A model generated the notes under the pieces. It was given only the letters and a program-made list of their open reading frames with translations. It was not told the DNA's origin and did no database searches. Shown piece by piece: positions 1-7,381 of a stretch of DNA of 13,911 nucleotides. This DNA is from Alphaproteobacteria bacterium (GTDB lineage: Bacteria; Pseudomonadota; Alphaproteobacteria; Sphingomonadales; Sphingomonadaceae), in assembly GCA_028293055.1 (NCBI GenBank), contig JAQGLD010000408.1, positions 1-13,911 on the forward strand. Reading direction: 5' to 3'. A program made the translations under genes and the position numbers. How positions within the stretch are numbered: position 1 is the stretch's first letter; each line of letters begins with the position of its first letter.

Positions 1-26
1 CGAACGTCTCGACCGCGATGGGCTGA
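1..26 (+). CDS. probable 3' tail of an upstream gene (partial)
   Basis: A rightward gene probably enters from outside the window and stops at the TGA at 24-26. The frame starting at base 3 reads N-V-S-T-A-M-G and then stop. All seven sense codons end in G or C, as expected for a coding frame in this high-G+C genome, while the other two forward frames use poorer codons. A strong rightward terminator begins 25 bases after the stop, which needs a rightward transcript to end here. Seven codons are too few to name a family. The frame-1 stop at 46-48 is the alternative end. Confidence 0.35.
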
Positions 27-50
27 GACTGAAGCGATCCAAGCTTAAAC

Positions 51-82
51 GGGTGGCGAACTTCGGTTTGCCGCCCTTTTTT
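51..82 (+). terminator. intrinsic terminator with UUCG tetraloop
   Basis: The 11-base arms GGGTGGCGAAC (51-61) and GTTTGCCGCCC (66-76) pair along their whole length, with two G-T wobbles, around a TTCG tetraloop. Six T residues follow at 77-82. This is a classic rho-independent terminator for rightward transcription. It must serve the gene ending near base 26, because accA runs the other way. Read leftward, the same hairpin lies just past the accA stop and is followed only by GTTT, so it may end accA transcripts weakly. Confidence 0.85.
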
Positions 83-86
83 GCGT

Positions 87-1028
87 TCAGCCGATCGCCA
101 GATATTTCGCGCGCCGCTCCTGGCGCAATTGCGCGGGCGAGTATCGCGAGAGCTCCGCCAGTTCCTCCTCGATCGCACGGCCTAGGTCGGTCATCGCCTC
201 GGCCGGTGCGCGATGGGCCCCACCGAGCGGCTCGGCGACGATCCGGTCGATCACTCCGAGCTGCTTGAGGTCCTGAGCGGTAACCTTCATGGCTTCGGCG
301 GCGTCGGCCGCTTTTTCGGAGGTTCGCCAGAGAATCGACGCACAGCCCTCGGGCGAGATCACCGAATAGACAGAATGTTCGAGCATGAGCACTCGGTTGG
401 CGGCGGCAAGCGCGATCGCGCCGCCCGAGCCCCCCTCCCCGACCACCGCGGTAACCAGCGGCACCCCGAGGGCAAGGCATTGCTCGGTCGATCGGGCGAT
501 CGCCTCCGCCTGGCCGCGTTCTTCGGCCTGGACTCCGGGAAAAGCTCCCGAGGTATCGACCAGGGTCACGACCGGAAGTCCGAATCGGTCCGCAAGCTGC
601 ATCAGGCGGATCGCCTTGCGATAGCCCTCCGGCTTGGCCATTCCGAAATTGTGACGAAGCCGGCTTGCGGTGTCGTCGCCTTTCTCGTGCCCGATCACGA
701 CCACCTTGCGTCCGGCGATTCGCCCAAGCCCCCCGACGATCGCACGATCCTCGCCGAAATTGCGGTCGCCCGCGAGCGGCACGAAATCCTCGACCAGGGC
801 GGCGAGATAATCCTTGAAGTGCGGCCGGTCCGGATGGCGGGCGACCTGGGTCTTCTGCCAGGGCGTCAACCGCGCATAGGTATCGCGCAACAGACGATCC
901 GACTTCGCCTCCAGTCTTTCGATCTCGGCGCCGATATTGAGGTCGGAGCCTTCCGCGGTTTCGCGCAGCTCCTCGATGCGAGTCTGCAGCTCTGCGATGG
1001 ATTTTTCGAAGTCGAGGAAGGTTGGCAT
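87..1028 (-). CDS. accA: acetyl-CoA carboxylase carboxyltransferase subunit alpha
   Basis: AccA pairs with AccD to form the carboxyltransferase that moves a carboxyl group from biotin to acetyl-CoA, giving malonyl-CoA, the first committed step of fatty-acid synthesis in the cytoplasm. The 313-residue product is close to the usual length (about 319 in E. coli). It has the N-terminal helical stretch beginning MPTFLDFE, the GHEKG segment, [12 protein letters not shown], the DTSGAFPG block, and the glycine-rich [12 protein letters not shown] followed by [14 protein letters not shown]. These are hallmark crotonase-fold blocks of bacterial AccA. The ATG at 1026-1028 starts 14 bases after the xerD stop, so it is the last gene of the leftward operon. 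No Shine-Dalgarno is visible; the upstream bases are C-rich, much as before aroK. accD is not in the window. Confidence 0.97.
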   Translation of the reverse strand: MPTFLDFEKSIAELQTRIEELRETAEGSDLNIGAEIERLEAKSDRLLRDTYARLTPWQKTQVARHPDRPHFKDYLAALVEDFVPLAGDRNFGEDRAIVGGLGRIAGRKVVVIGHEKGDDTASRLRHNFGMAKPEGYRKAIRLMQLADRFGLPVVTLVDTSGAFPGVQAEERGQAEAIARSTEQCLALGVPLVTAVVGEGGSGGAIALAAANRVLMLEHSVYSVISPEGCASILWRTSEKAADAAEAMKVTAQDLKQLGVIDRIVAEPLGGAHRAPAEAMTDLGRAIEEELAELSRYSPAQLRQERRAKYLAIG

Positions 1029-1042
1029 GGGCGGCGCGGGGG

Positions 1043-1963
1043 TTAAGCGGGCTTGGCCCGCGCGTCAACGCGTTGAGCATCCGCGAGCGGGTGGCGGCTG
1101 TTGACCAGGTCGATCAGCCGGCGGCTATCGACATGGGTGTAGATCTGGGTGGTGGCGATGTCGGCATGACCGAGCAGCAGCTGGAGGGCGCGCAGATCGG
1201 CGCCGCCTTCCAGCAGGTGAGTCGCGAAGGCGTGGCGCAGCACGTGCGGGCTGATCCGCTCCGGCGGAATACCGGCGGCTCCGGCGAGCTCGCGGATCAA
1301 TTGATAGAGCCTGACCCTGGTCAGATGCTTCTTTCCCGAGGGGAACAGCCAGAGGGCGTCTCGCGGGACGAGCGCGGTCCAATCGGCCACCGCGGCGCGT
1401 GCCCGGTCGGAGATGGGCACCAGCCTCTCCTTGCCGCCCTTGCCGCGCAGGATGACGAAGGGTTGGTCGGGCCGCAGCGCGTGGCGCGGGAGGGAGACGA
1501 GCTCGGTTGCGCGAAGCCCCGAGCCGTAGAGCAGTTCCACCAGGGCGGCGATCCGCAGCGCCGGGGCCCCGGGCGCGTCTCGCTTGCGGCGGTCGATCTC
1601 AATGAAGAGGGCGTCGACCGCGCGGTGATCGAGTATCTTGGGCAGCGGCCTTCCGCCCGAGGGACGGGGCAAGGCGGGCGAAGGATCGTCCGCGCGAAGG
1701 CCTTCGTCCTGAAGGAATCCGAAGAATCGGCGGAGCGCAGCCGCCTTGCGCGCCACAGTCGCGCGCTTGAGCGGCGCCCAGGCGTCGGCCAGGGTCTTGA
1801 GCGCGTCGGCGGAAGCTTCGGACAATTGCCCCCCGAGATGCTCGGACGCTCCGCGCAGATCGCGCTCGTAGGCGAGCAAGGTGTTGGCAGCGGCGCCGGC
1901 CTCCGCGGCCATCATCTCGAGGAAGGCGGTAATGAGCTGCCGGTCTTCGCCGGAAGCAGTCAC
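1043..1963 (-). CDS. xerD: site-specific tyrosine recombinase XerD
   Basis: XerD acts with XerC at dif to resolve chromosome dimers at division. The 306-residue protein has an N-terminal SAM-like core-binding domain (about residues 8-95) and a C-terminal catalytic domain. The catalytic set is visible: Arg in [10 protein letters not shown], Lys in [11 protein letters not shown], the H-x-x-R of [12 protein letters not shown], His in [10 protein letters not shown], and Tyr in QIYTHV. The HAFATHLL and [13 protein letters not shown] segments resemble XerD more than XerC. The start is a GTG at 1961-1963 that overlaps the preceding gene's TGA by four bases, so translation is probably coupled. Its length and the aroK/accA neighbourhood, which I recall as common in alphaproteobacteria, favour the housekeeping recombinase over a mobile-element integrase. 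There is no att-like repeat or cargo here. Confidence 0.93.
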   Translation of the reverse strand: MTASGEDRQLITAFLEMMAAEAGAAANTLLAYERDLRGASEHLGGQLSEASADALKTLADAWAPLKRATVARKAAALRRFFGFLQDEGLRADDPSPALPRPSGGRPLPKILDHRAVDALFIEIDRRKRDAPGAPALRIAALVELLYGSGLRATELVSLPRHALRPDQPFVILRGKGGKERLVPISDRARAAVADWTALVPRDALWLFPSGKKHLTRVRLYQLIRELAGAAGIPPERISPHVLRHAFATHLLEGGADLRALQLLLGHADIATTQIYTHVDSRRLIDLVNSRHPLADAQRVDARAKPA

Positions 1964-3774
1964 ATCCGGCTCATCGCTTCGGCGGCGATCATCCTTGCCT
2001 CATATTCGAGCCCGACCTGGCGAAGCGCCGACACGATCTGATAGAGATGCTCGGGCGGAACCCCGGCCCAGCCGCCGGTCTGCATCCCGACCGCCGCGAG
2101 CAGAGCCACCGTGCCCGGCTCGCCATTATGCGCCGCTGCGGCAAGCATCGCGCTCCACCGCGTCCGGCGCACAGGATCGACTCCGAGCGATGCCGGATCG
2201 TTGAATCGCCCGAGGCCGGCGAGCGCCGCGACGAGCATCCTGCCTCTCTGCCCCTCGGCCCTTTTGACGAAGGCCTGCACCCGGCTCGGGCTGAGATCGA
2301 CCGAGGCGCGGGGCGATGCGACGGCCAGCAGGGCCCAGGCGCGATCGCCGTCATCGCCCATCGAATCCACTACCGGCCCCCACCGCATCGCCTGGCGGTC
2401 GAAACCGGCGGTGAGCATCGACGCGATCAGATCGCCGGCGCGATCGCGGTAATTGACGGACGGAGGGATTCGCGCCGCTGCCGCCGCAGTCAGGATCGAG
2501 CTCGCGTAGCGGCCGATCGGATCCTTGGGCTCGTCCCACAGGCGGCCCATCGCCGCGATCCGGTCGTTGACCTTGCCGGCGATATAGGCACGGCGAAGCT
2601 TGCCGGCGACGCTATCCTCGATCTCGGAGGGATCGGTCTGATCGCCGATCAGGCTGTACATCTCGACCAGCGAAGCGTTGGAGAACACCCCGAGCGCTGC
2701 GGCCGCCTGGGCCGCATGCAGCCTTTTCTCGAGCGGGACCATCGGCGCCCGCGCTTCCCAGGCGCGGACCTGGAGCCCGGTGCCGTCGATCAGCCGGTCC
2801 GGGATTTCGAGGCCGGTGGCGCTGGCCAGGCCGAAACGCCAGCTGTTGAGCGAATCGACACCCTCCCACTGAATGGCGACCGCCCGCCGAGTGTTGAGGC
2901 CGGCGCCGACCACCTTCTCGGCGAGAAGCACGTCGATCCCGCCCGCCCCGCTGCGGCCGCGGGCTTCGTCGATCAACTGACTCGCCCGGGCGGAATCGCC
3001 CTGGAGGGCCGCGCACATCGCGTCGGCGAGAGGCCAGATCGGCTCGTCGCTGATCGCCTTTCCGGGCTCGACCAGCGGGCACAAGGCGGCCGGGTCGGCG
3101 GTGGCGAGCGCGGTCTGGGCGGCGACGGTGAACATGCGCGGCGTGAAGCGGTCCACATCGACCGACTGGACCAGCGCGCGGGCGCCGTCGGCCTCGCCCA
3201 TCCGAAGCAGCAGCCAGGCTCGCTCGGCGATCCAGTCGACGTCCTGGACATAGGCCGGAGTGGGCACCTGGGACAGCATCGCGCGCCGCAGGAGGATCGA
3301 GGTCCAGCGCGACGGCAGTGGCGCATCCAGCCGCCGCATCAGAGCGGACAGGAAGGCGCCGTTGACCTGCCCGAAGGCGTGCGGCCCAAGCCCCCAATTG
3401 GCAGGGGTCAGCGGACCGACGAAATTGGTCGGACGCCGGGCGCTGTCGGGAATTTCGGTCGGCTTTGGCGCTTCCGGAGCGTCGAGCGCCAGATCCTGCT
3501 CGGCCGCGTCCGCGACCGCGGGCTCGTCCGGCGTCACCGGCTGGGCCGGAGCCGCGCCCGGCGCGGCCGGCGGCGCGGCGGGCTGCCCCGTGGCATTTGG
3601 CTGTGCTTCGACCGGCTTGGGCGTCTCCCGCGGCGGCGCCGGCTGTTCGCCGAAACCTGGCGGGAGCAGGGATTCGGGCGCGCGATCGCGCTGGCCGACG
3701 GCCGGAATCGCGAAGGCGAGCGCGATCGCGCCCGCTCCGCCAAGGCAGGCGGCTCTAGTGCGCCAGCGCTTCAT
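1960..3774 (-). CDS. exported alpha-helical protein of unknown function
   Basis: I do not recognise the family. The 604-residue product begins with a basic N-terminus (MKRWRTR), a hydrophobic stretch to about residue 25 and a small-residue site near AVG-Q, a credible Sec signal peptide. A disordered linker rich in Pro, Ala and Gln spans roughly residues 30-105. The rest (about 110-604) is Ala/Leu/Arg-rich and looks like stacked helical repeats in the TPR/SEL1 style, without a clean consensus. Two cysteines about 30 residues apart (in AALCPLVEP and DAMCAAL) could form a disulfide in the periplasm. The ATG at 3774 has an AGGA eight bases upstream and overlaps the end of the 55-residue membrane gene by 20 bases. 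Its TGA overlaps the xerD start. The location suggests a periplasmic or envelope scaffold, but no role can be assigned. Confidence 0.88.
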   Translation of the reverse strand: MKRWRTRAACLGGAGAIALAFAIPAVGQRDRAPESLLPPGFGEQPAPPRETPKPVEAQPNATGQPAAPPAAPGAAPAQPVTPDEPAVADAAEQDLALDAPEAPKPTEIPDSARRPTNFVGPLTPANWGLGPHAFGQVNGAFLSALMRRLDAPLPSRWTSILLRRAMLSQVPTPAYVQDVDWIAERAWLLLRMGEADGARALVQSVDVDRFTPRMFTVAAQTALATADPAALCPLVEPGKAISDEPIWPLADAMCAALQGDSARASQLIDEARGRSGAGGIDVLLAEKVVGAGLNTRRAVAIQWEGVDSLNSWRFGLASATGLEIPDRLIDGTGLQVRAWEARAPMVPLEKRLHAAQAAAALGVFSNASLVEMYSLIGDQTDPSEIEDSVAGKLRRAYIAGKVNDRIAAMGRLWDEPKDPIGRYASSILTAAAAARIPPSVNYRDRAGDLIASMLTAGFDRQAMRWGPVVDSMGDDGDRAWALLAVASPRASVDLSPSRVQAFVKRAEGQRGRMLVAALAGLGRFNDPASLGVDPVRRTRWSAMLAAAAHNGEPGTVALLAAVGMQTGGWAGVPPEHLYQIVSALRQVGLEYEARMIAAEAMSRM

Positions 3775-3922
3775 TCGTCACATCCTGCTCGATACGCTGG
3801 GTCGGCACCTCGCTGTTGCGGGTGCTGAGCCAGATCGCGAAACCGATCAGCAGGACGAGCAGGGCCAGCAGGATGACGGGGAGCGGCGATCTGCGGCGGC
3901 GGGGAGCAGGAGAAATACGCAT
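3755..3922 (-). CDS. 55-residue single-pass membrane micro-protein
   Basis: A short leftward frame with ATG at 3920-3922 and TAG at 3755-3757 encodes 55 residues. It starts MRISPAPRRRRS, continues with one strongly hydrophobic stretch (about residues 14-32, from PVILLALLV to GFAIWL), and ends in a polar tail from STRNSEVPTQ to NEALAH. The arginine cluster before the membrane segment predicts an N-in, C-out topology. An AAAGG lies six bases before the ATG. The last 20 bases overlap the start of the 604-residue exported protein, whose ribosome site lies inside this gene, so the two are probably translated together. It is the first gene of the operon and faces aroK. The function is unknown; a partner or membrane anchor for the exported protein is a guess. 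Support is frame, ribosome site, coherent topology and overlap. Confidence 0.68.
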   Translation of the reverse strand: MRISPAPRRRRSPLPVILLALLVLLIGFAIWLSTRNSEVPTQRIEQDVTNEALAH

Positions 3923-3932
3923 GGCGCGCCTT

Positions 3933-3961
3933 TTGCCCCACCCGGCGCCCTTATGTATAGC
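3933..3961. promoter_or_regulatory. candidate divergent promoter region
   Basis: Only 65 bp separate the 55-residue gene from aroK, and both operons must start transcription here. Rightward, TTGCCC (3933-3938), a 17-base spacer and TATAGC (3956-3961) form a plausible sigma-70-like pair. Leftward, the same A/T-rich patch reads GCTATACA, partly like the alphaproteobacterial -10 consensus, with TTAACA about a dozen bases further upstream. The two cores would share bases 3952-3961, so the promoters may compete. This is pattern matching by eye; no transcript data support it. Confidence 0.35.
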
Positions 3962-3990
3962 CCCCGCGCCATGTTAACCCCCGCGCCATG
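3961..3990 (+). repeat. 13-bp direct repeat ending at aroK start
   Basis: CCCCCGCGCCATG occurs at 3961-3973 and again at 3978-3990, separated by TTAA. The second copy contains the aroK ATG and the first contains another ATG at 3971. The spacing of 17 bases suggests a small tandem duplication that doubled the start-codon region. Confidence 0.8.
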
Positions 3991-3991
3991 A
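3971..3991 (+). other. six-codon upstream reading frame before aroK
   Basis: ATG at 3971 opens a frame coding M-L-T-P-A-P that stops at TGA 3989-3991, overlapping the aroK ATG in an ATGA arrangement. If translated, a ribosome finishing here would be placed directly on the aroK start. aroK has no visible Shine-Dalgarno of its own. The frame may also be an accident of the 13-bp duplication, or mark a spare aroK start context. No ribosome site precedes ATG 3971 either; a transcript starting at the candidate promoter would begin almost at this codon. Confidence 0.22.
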
Positions 3992-4527
3992 CCGCTCCCC
4001 ATCCCAGGCCGGAACGATCGATCGTGCTCGTCGGACTGATGGGCGCTGGCAAGTCGACGGTCGGGCGGCGGCTGGCCCATCGGCTCGGCCTCGCCTTCGC
4101 GGATTCGGACGAAGAGATCGAACGCGCGGCCGGGCGAACCGTGTCGGAGATTTTCGAGCAGTTCGGAGAGAAGGAATTTCGCGACGGCGAAAGTCGCGTG
4201 ATCGCCCGGCTCGTCGACGGTGGGCCAAAGGTGATCGCCACCGGCGGCGGCGCGTTCATGAACGAGCGTACCCGCGCACTGATCCTGGCGCGATGCCTCG
4301 CCGTGTGGCTCGATGCCGACATCGCGACCCTCGCCGAGCGAGTCTCCCGGCGGGATTCACGTCCCTTGGTCAGCGGCAAGGATCCGCTCAAGGTGCTCCG
4401 GGAGCTCGCCGAACGCCGAAATCCCTATTATGCCGAAGCGCACATCCATGTGCGCAGCGAGACCATGCCCCACGACCGGGCAGTGGACCAGATCCTCGAC
4501 GCGATCGCCAGGCTGACGGAGACATGA
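3988..4527 (+). CDS. aroK: shikimate kinase
   Basis: AroK phosphorylates shikimate to shikimate-3-phosphate with ATP, in the cytoplasmic chorismate pathway to aromatic amino acids. The 179-residue protein has the Walker A loop GLMGAGKS (about residues 16-23), the shikimate-binding Asp in DSDEEIE, the Arg of EKEFRDGE, the GGGAF loop that positions shikimate, and the lid arginine region RRDSRPLV. Length fits the family. The ATG at 3988 is chosen because it gives the standard distance to the P-loop; no Shine-Dalgarno is visible and a six-codon frame overlaps the start codon. The TGA at 4525-4527 abuts or overlaps the aroB start, so the two consecutive-pathway genes form a coupled pair. Confidence 0.96.
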   Translation: MTAPHPRPERSIVLVGLMGAGKSTVGRRLAHRLGLAFADSDEEIERAAGRTVSEIFEQFGEKEFRDGESRVIARLVDGGPKVIATGGGAFMNERTRALILARCLAVWLDADIATLAERVSRRDSRPLVSGKDPLKVLRELAERRNPYYAEAHIHVRSETMPHDRAVDQILDAIARLTET

Positions 4528-5606
4528 TGAGCAAGGTCCAGGTTCAGCTTGGCGAGCGCAGCTACGACATCACGATTGCCGAGAATCTGCTCGAGCGTGC
4601 CGGAGACGTGCTTGCGCCTTATGCACGCGACGGCCGGATGATCCTTGTGTCCGACGAAAAGGTGTGGGCGGCGCAGGGCGATCGGCTGAGAGCGCAAGGG
4701 ATCGAGTTCATTCCGCTGCTCGTGCCGGCCGGCGAAGCGAGCAAGAGCTGGGACCAGCTCACCCTTCTGCTCGATCGGCTGCTCGCGCTGGGCGTCGAAC
4801 GCAGCGACCATATCGTCGCCTTCGGCGGCGGAATGGTCGGGGACCTCGCCGGATTCGCCGCCTCCTTGCTCAAGCGCGGCTGCGGTTTCGTCCAGATTCC
4901 AACCACCCTGCTCGCCCAGGTCGATTCTTCGGTCGGGGGCAAGACCGCGATCAATGTCTCGGCCGGCAAGAATCTGATCGGCACCTTTCACCAGCCCTCG
5001 GCAGTGCTGATCGATCCGGCGACGCTCGACACTCTGCCGCCGCGAGAGGTTCGCGCTGGCTATGCCGAAGTGGTCAAATACGGCCTGATCGGGGATCCCG
5101 AATTCTTTTCCTGGTGCGAGACGAATGCGCCAGGCCTGCTCGTTGGCGACCCGGCCGCGCGGCTGCACGCGATCGAGACCAGCGTCCGCGCCAAGGCCGC
5201 GATCGTCGCCGAGGACGAGCGTGAGACTCGCGGGCGGCGAGCCTTGCTCAATCTCGGTCACACGTTCGGCCACGCCTTCGAGGCCGAGGCCGGTTTCTCC
5301 GACACCTTGCTCCACGGCGAGGCGGTGGCGCTCGGCATGGCGCTGGCGTTTCGCTTCTCCGCGCGCCGAGGTTTGTGTCCGGTCGAAGATTCAGAGCGGG
5401 TTGCAGCCCATCTCGTTTCGGTGGGACTTCCCACCGAGCCTCGGATCGGAACGCCCGCCAGCCTGGTCGCCCATATGGCCCACGACAAGAAAGCCAGCGC
5501 CGGCCGGGTCCCGTTCATCCTCGCGCGCGGCATCGGCAAGGCGTTCGTCGATCAGAGCGTCGAGCTCTCCGAGGTCGAGGCGTTCCTGGGAGTCCTGATG
5601 GGCTGA
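4527..5606 (+). CDS. aroB: 3-dehydroquinate synthase
   Basis: AroB converts DAHP to 3-dehydroquinate, the second step of the shikimate pathway, using NAD and a divalent metal in the cytoplasm. The 359-residue product carries the NAD-binding GGGMVGDLAGF, the PTTLLAQVDSSVGGKT block, the metal- and substrate-binding EVVKYGL, the HTFGHAFE histidine segment, LLHGEAVALGM, and the C-terminal HDKKAS. Two ATGs lie in tandem at 4524 and 4527. GGAG at 4518-4521 is five bases from the second and only two from the first, so 4527 is preferred, though 4524 would give a classic ATGA overlap with aroK. Its last 55 bases lie opposite the end of kefB on the other strand, with no terminator seen between them. 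Confidence 0.97.
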   Translation: MSKVQVQLGERSYDITIAENLLERAGDVLAPYARDGRMILVSDEKVWAAQGDRLRAQGIEFIPLLVPAGEASKSWDQLTLLLDRLLALGVERSDHIVAFGGGMVGDLAGFAASLLKRGCGFVQIPTTLLAQVDSSVGGKTAINVSAGKNLIGTFHQPSAVLIDPATLDTLPPREVRAGYAEVVKYGLIGDPEFFSWCETNAPGLLVGDPAARLHAIETSVRAKAAIVAEDERETRGRRALLNLGHTFGHAFEAEAGFSDTLLHGEAVALGMALAFRFSARRGLCPVEDSERVAAHLVSVGLPTEPRIGTPASLVAHMAHDKKASAGRVPFILARGIGKAFVDQSVELSEVEAFLGVLMG

Positions 5607-7381
5607 GCCCCGTCGCGAAGCGGATTTTCGGGTCCGAACATCGTCTCGCTCATCGCATGGAGGTCTCCCGAGGCGGTCTGGCTGTCGAGCCGCTCGAGAT
5701 CGCGGGCGCGATATTCCTGCTCGACCCGGTCGACCTCCGCGCGATCGACGCAGAACAGGCTTAGCGCCTCGCGGCCCATCGTCACCGCGGATTCGAAGAT
5801 CTCGCGGATGGTGAATTTGAGATCGAGTGGAGCCAGCTCCATCAAGTGGACCCGATCGAATGCGCGTACGAAGACCGCTGCGTGCGGGAATGCCTCGAGC
5901 ACCGGCTCCAGCCTCTTGCGGGTCAGCGAATTGCCATCGATGCAGAACAAGAGAGCCTTGGCCTCGCCCGCACCGGCGAGGCGGAGCAGGTCCACCCGCG
6001 TTCCGTCGCCATAATAGACCTTCATCCCGAAACTGCCGGCGATCTCGATCTGGCTCGGCTTGGAATCGATCAATGTGACGCCGATTTCCTTGGCCATCAT
6101 CATCTGCGACACGGTCTGGCCGAAACGGCCATAGCCGATGACGATCGCGCTCGACGGAGCGCTCTTCTCGGGTCCGTCCAGCCCCGCCCCGGCGCTCCGA
6201 TTGCTGCGCCGGTCGAGCCAGTCGTTGAACATCATCAGGAACGGGGTCGTCGCCATCGAAACGGTGACGATCGCGCTGAACAGGCTCGCCGCTTCGGGCG
6301 CGATCAGCAATCCGGTGCGTGCCTGGGCGAATAGGACGAAGGCAAACTCGCCGCCCTGGCTGAGCAGCAGGCCGAGCTTGATCGCCTTTCGGCCGTCCAT
6401 CCCGAACAGCCGCGCCAGCCCGTAGAGTACGATCGTCTTCACCGCGATCAGGGCCGCCGCCATGCCGATGACGAACAGCGGATGCTGCCAGATCGCGCCA
6501 AGATCGAGCATCATTCCGACCGACACGAAGAACAGGCCGAGCAGGATCGACCGGAACGGATCGATGTCCGCTTCGAGCTCGTGCCGATAGGGCGATTCCG
6601 CAAGCATCACGCCGGCGATGAAGGCGCCGAGTGCGGTCGACAGATGCAGAGCCTCCATCACCGCCGCGCTGGCCAGGACGATGAACAGGCCCGCGACGAT
6701 GAACAATTCGCGCTCGCTGATCCGGCCGACGAGGCGGAACAGCGGGTTGATCAGGAACCGGCCGGCCAGGACCAGCCCGATGATGGCCAGGATCGTGTAG
6801 AGCGCGAGCTGCCAGCCCGGCGGAGCGGTCGGATCGGCCGGGGTGCGCGAGAGCGCCGCGATGATCGTGATCAAGGGCACGATCGAAAGATCCTGGAAGA
6901 GCAGGATCGAGAAGGCGCGCTCGCCCGCCTTGGTGTTGATCGAGCCGTCGGCGCGAAGGCTCGGCAGCACCTGGGCGGTGGAGGACAGGGCCAGCGGCAG
7001 GCCGATCGCAAGCGCCGCCGCGGGGCTGAAGCCGGCGAGCCAGACGACCAAAGCGATTGCGAGGCCGGCAATGACCACCTGGAGCAGCCCGAGCCCGAAA
7101 ATCTCGCTGCGCAGCCTCAGCAGCCGGCTAGGCTGGAGCTCGAGCCCGACCAGGAAGAGGAGCAGGACGATTCCGAAGTCCGCGATATGGATCATCTCGT
7201 CCGGAGCGGTGACCAGGCCGAGCCCGGCCGGTCCGATCAATGCGCCCGCGACGAGATAGCCGAGCACCGCGCCGAGGCCGAGACGGCGGAACAGCATGAC
7301 GAAACCCATCGCCGCACCGAGGATGATCACGCCATCGCGAAGCACAAGCGCAGCCGCGTGGGCGGAATCGGTAGCGCCCAT
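5552..7381 (-). CDS. CPA2-family cation/proton antiporter (KefB/KefC type)
   Basis: This is an inner-membrane monovalent cation:proton antiporter of the CPA2 family with a cytosolic nucleotide-binding RCK/TrkA-N domain. The 609-residue chain starts MGATDSAHAAAL, has about 12 hydrophobic segments to roughly residue 390 (including LGYLVAGALIGPAGLGL, LLLFLVGLELQPSRL and LLFQDLSIVPL), then a Rossmann dinucleotide site IVIGYGRFGQ near residue 420, and an acidic, Ser/Thr-rich tail. KefB/KefC members are glutathione-gated K+ efflux systems, but glutathione-binding residues cannot be checked by eye, so K+ specificity is inferred. The ATG at 7379-7381 overlaps the TGA of the scaffold-like gene by four bases. 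The open frame continues 195 codons upstream, but that part is out-of-frame with the true genes and lacks antiporter sequence. A perfect palindrome lies just before the start. Confidence 0.93.
   Translation of the reverse strand: MGATDSAHAAALVLRDGVIILGAAMGFVMLFRRLGLGAVLGYLVAGALIGPAGLGLVTAPDEMIHIADFGIVLLLFLVGLELQPSRLLRLRSEIFGLGLLQVVIAGLAIALVVWLAGFSPAAALAIGLPLALSSTAQVLPSLRADGSINTKAGERAFSILLFQDLSIVPLITIIAALSRTPADPTAPPGWQLALYTILAIIGLVLAGRFLINPLFRLVGRISERELFIVAGLFIVLASAAVMEALHLSTALGAFIAGVMLAESPYRHELEADIDPFRSILLGLFFVSVGMMLDLGAIWQHPLFVIGMAAALIAVKTIVLYGLARLFGMDGRKAIKLGLLLSQGGEFAFVLFAQARTGLLIAPEAASLFSAIVTVSMATTPFLMMFNDWLDRRSNRSAGAGLDGPEKSAPSSAIVIGYGRFGQTVSQMMMAKEIGVTLIDSKPSQIEIAGSFGMKVYYGDGTRVDLLRLAGAGEAKALLFCIDGNSLTRKRLEPVLEAFPHAAVFVRAFDRVHLMELAPLDLKFTIREIFESAVTMGREALSLFCVDRAEVDRVEQEYRARDLERLDSQTASGDLHAMSETMFGPENPLRDGAQPIRTPRNASTSESSTL

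Noticed and set aside
1043..1963. Tyrosine recombinase as the integrase of a mobile element
   Set aside because: The sequence is XerD-like and housekeeping genes lie on both sides. No tRNA, direct repeats, cargo genes or compositional shift were seen.
2047..3828. 593-codon rightward open frame opposite the 604-residue protein
   Set aside because: Its translation is Arg/Gly/Asp-rich with no family motif. It is the usual antisense shadow of a high-G+C gene; the leftward frame has signal peptide, ribosome site and operon overlaps.
5592..5615. GGGC-TGA-GCCC mini-hairpin near the aroB stop as a terminator
   Set aside because: The stem is only four pairs with no T tract, too weak to support a call.
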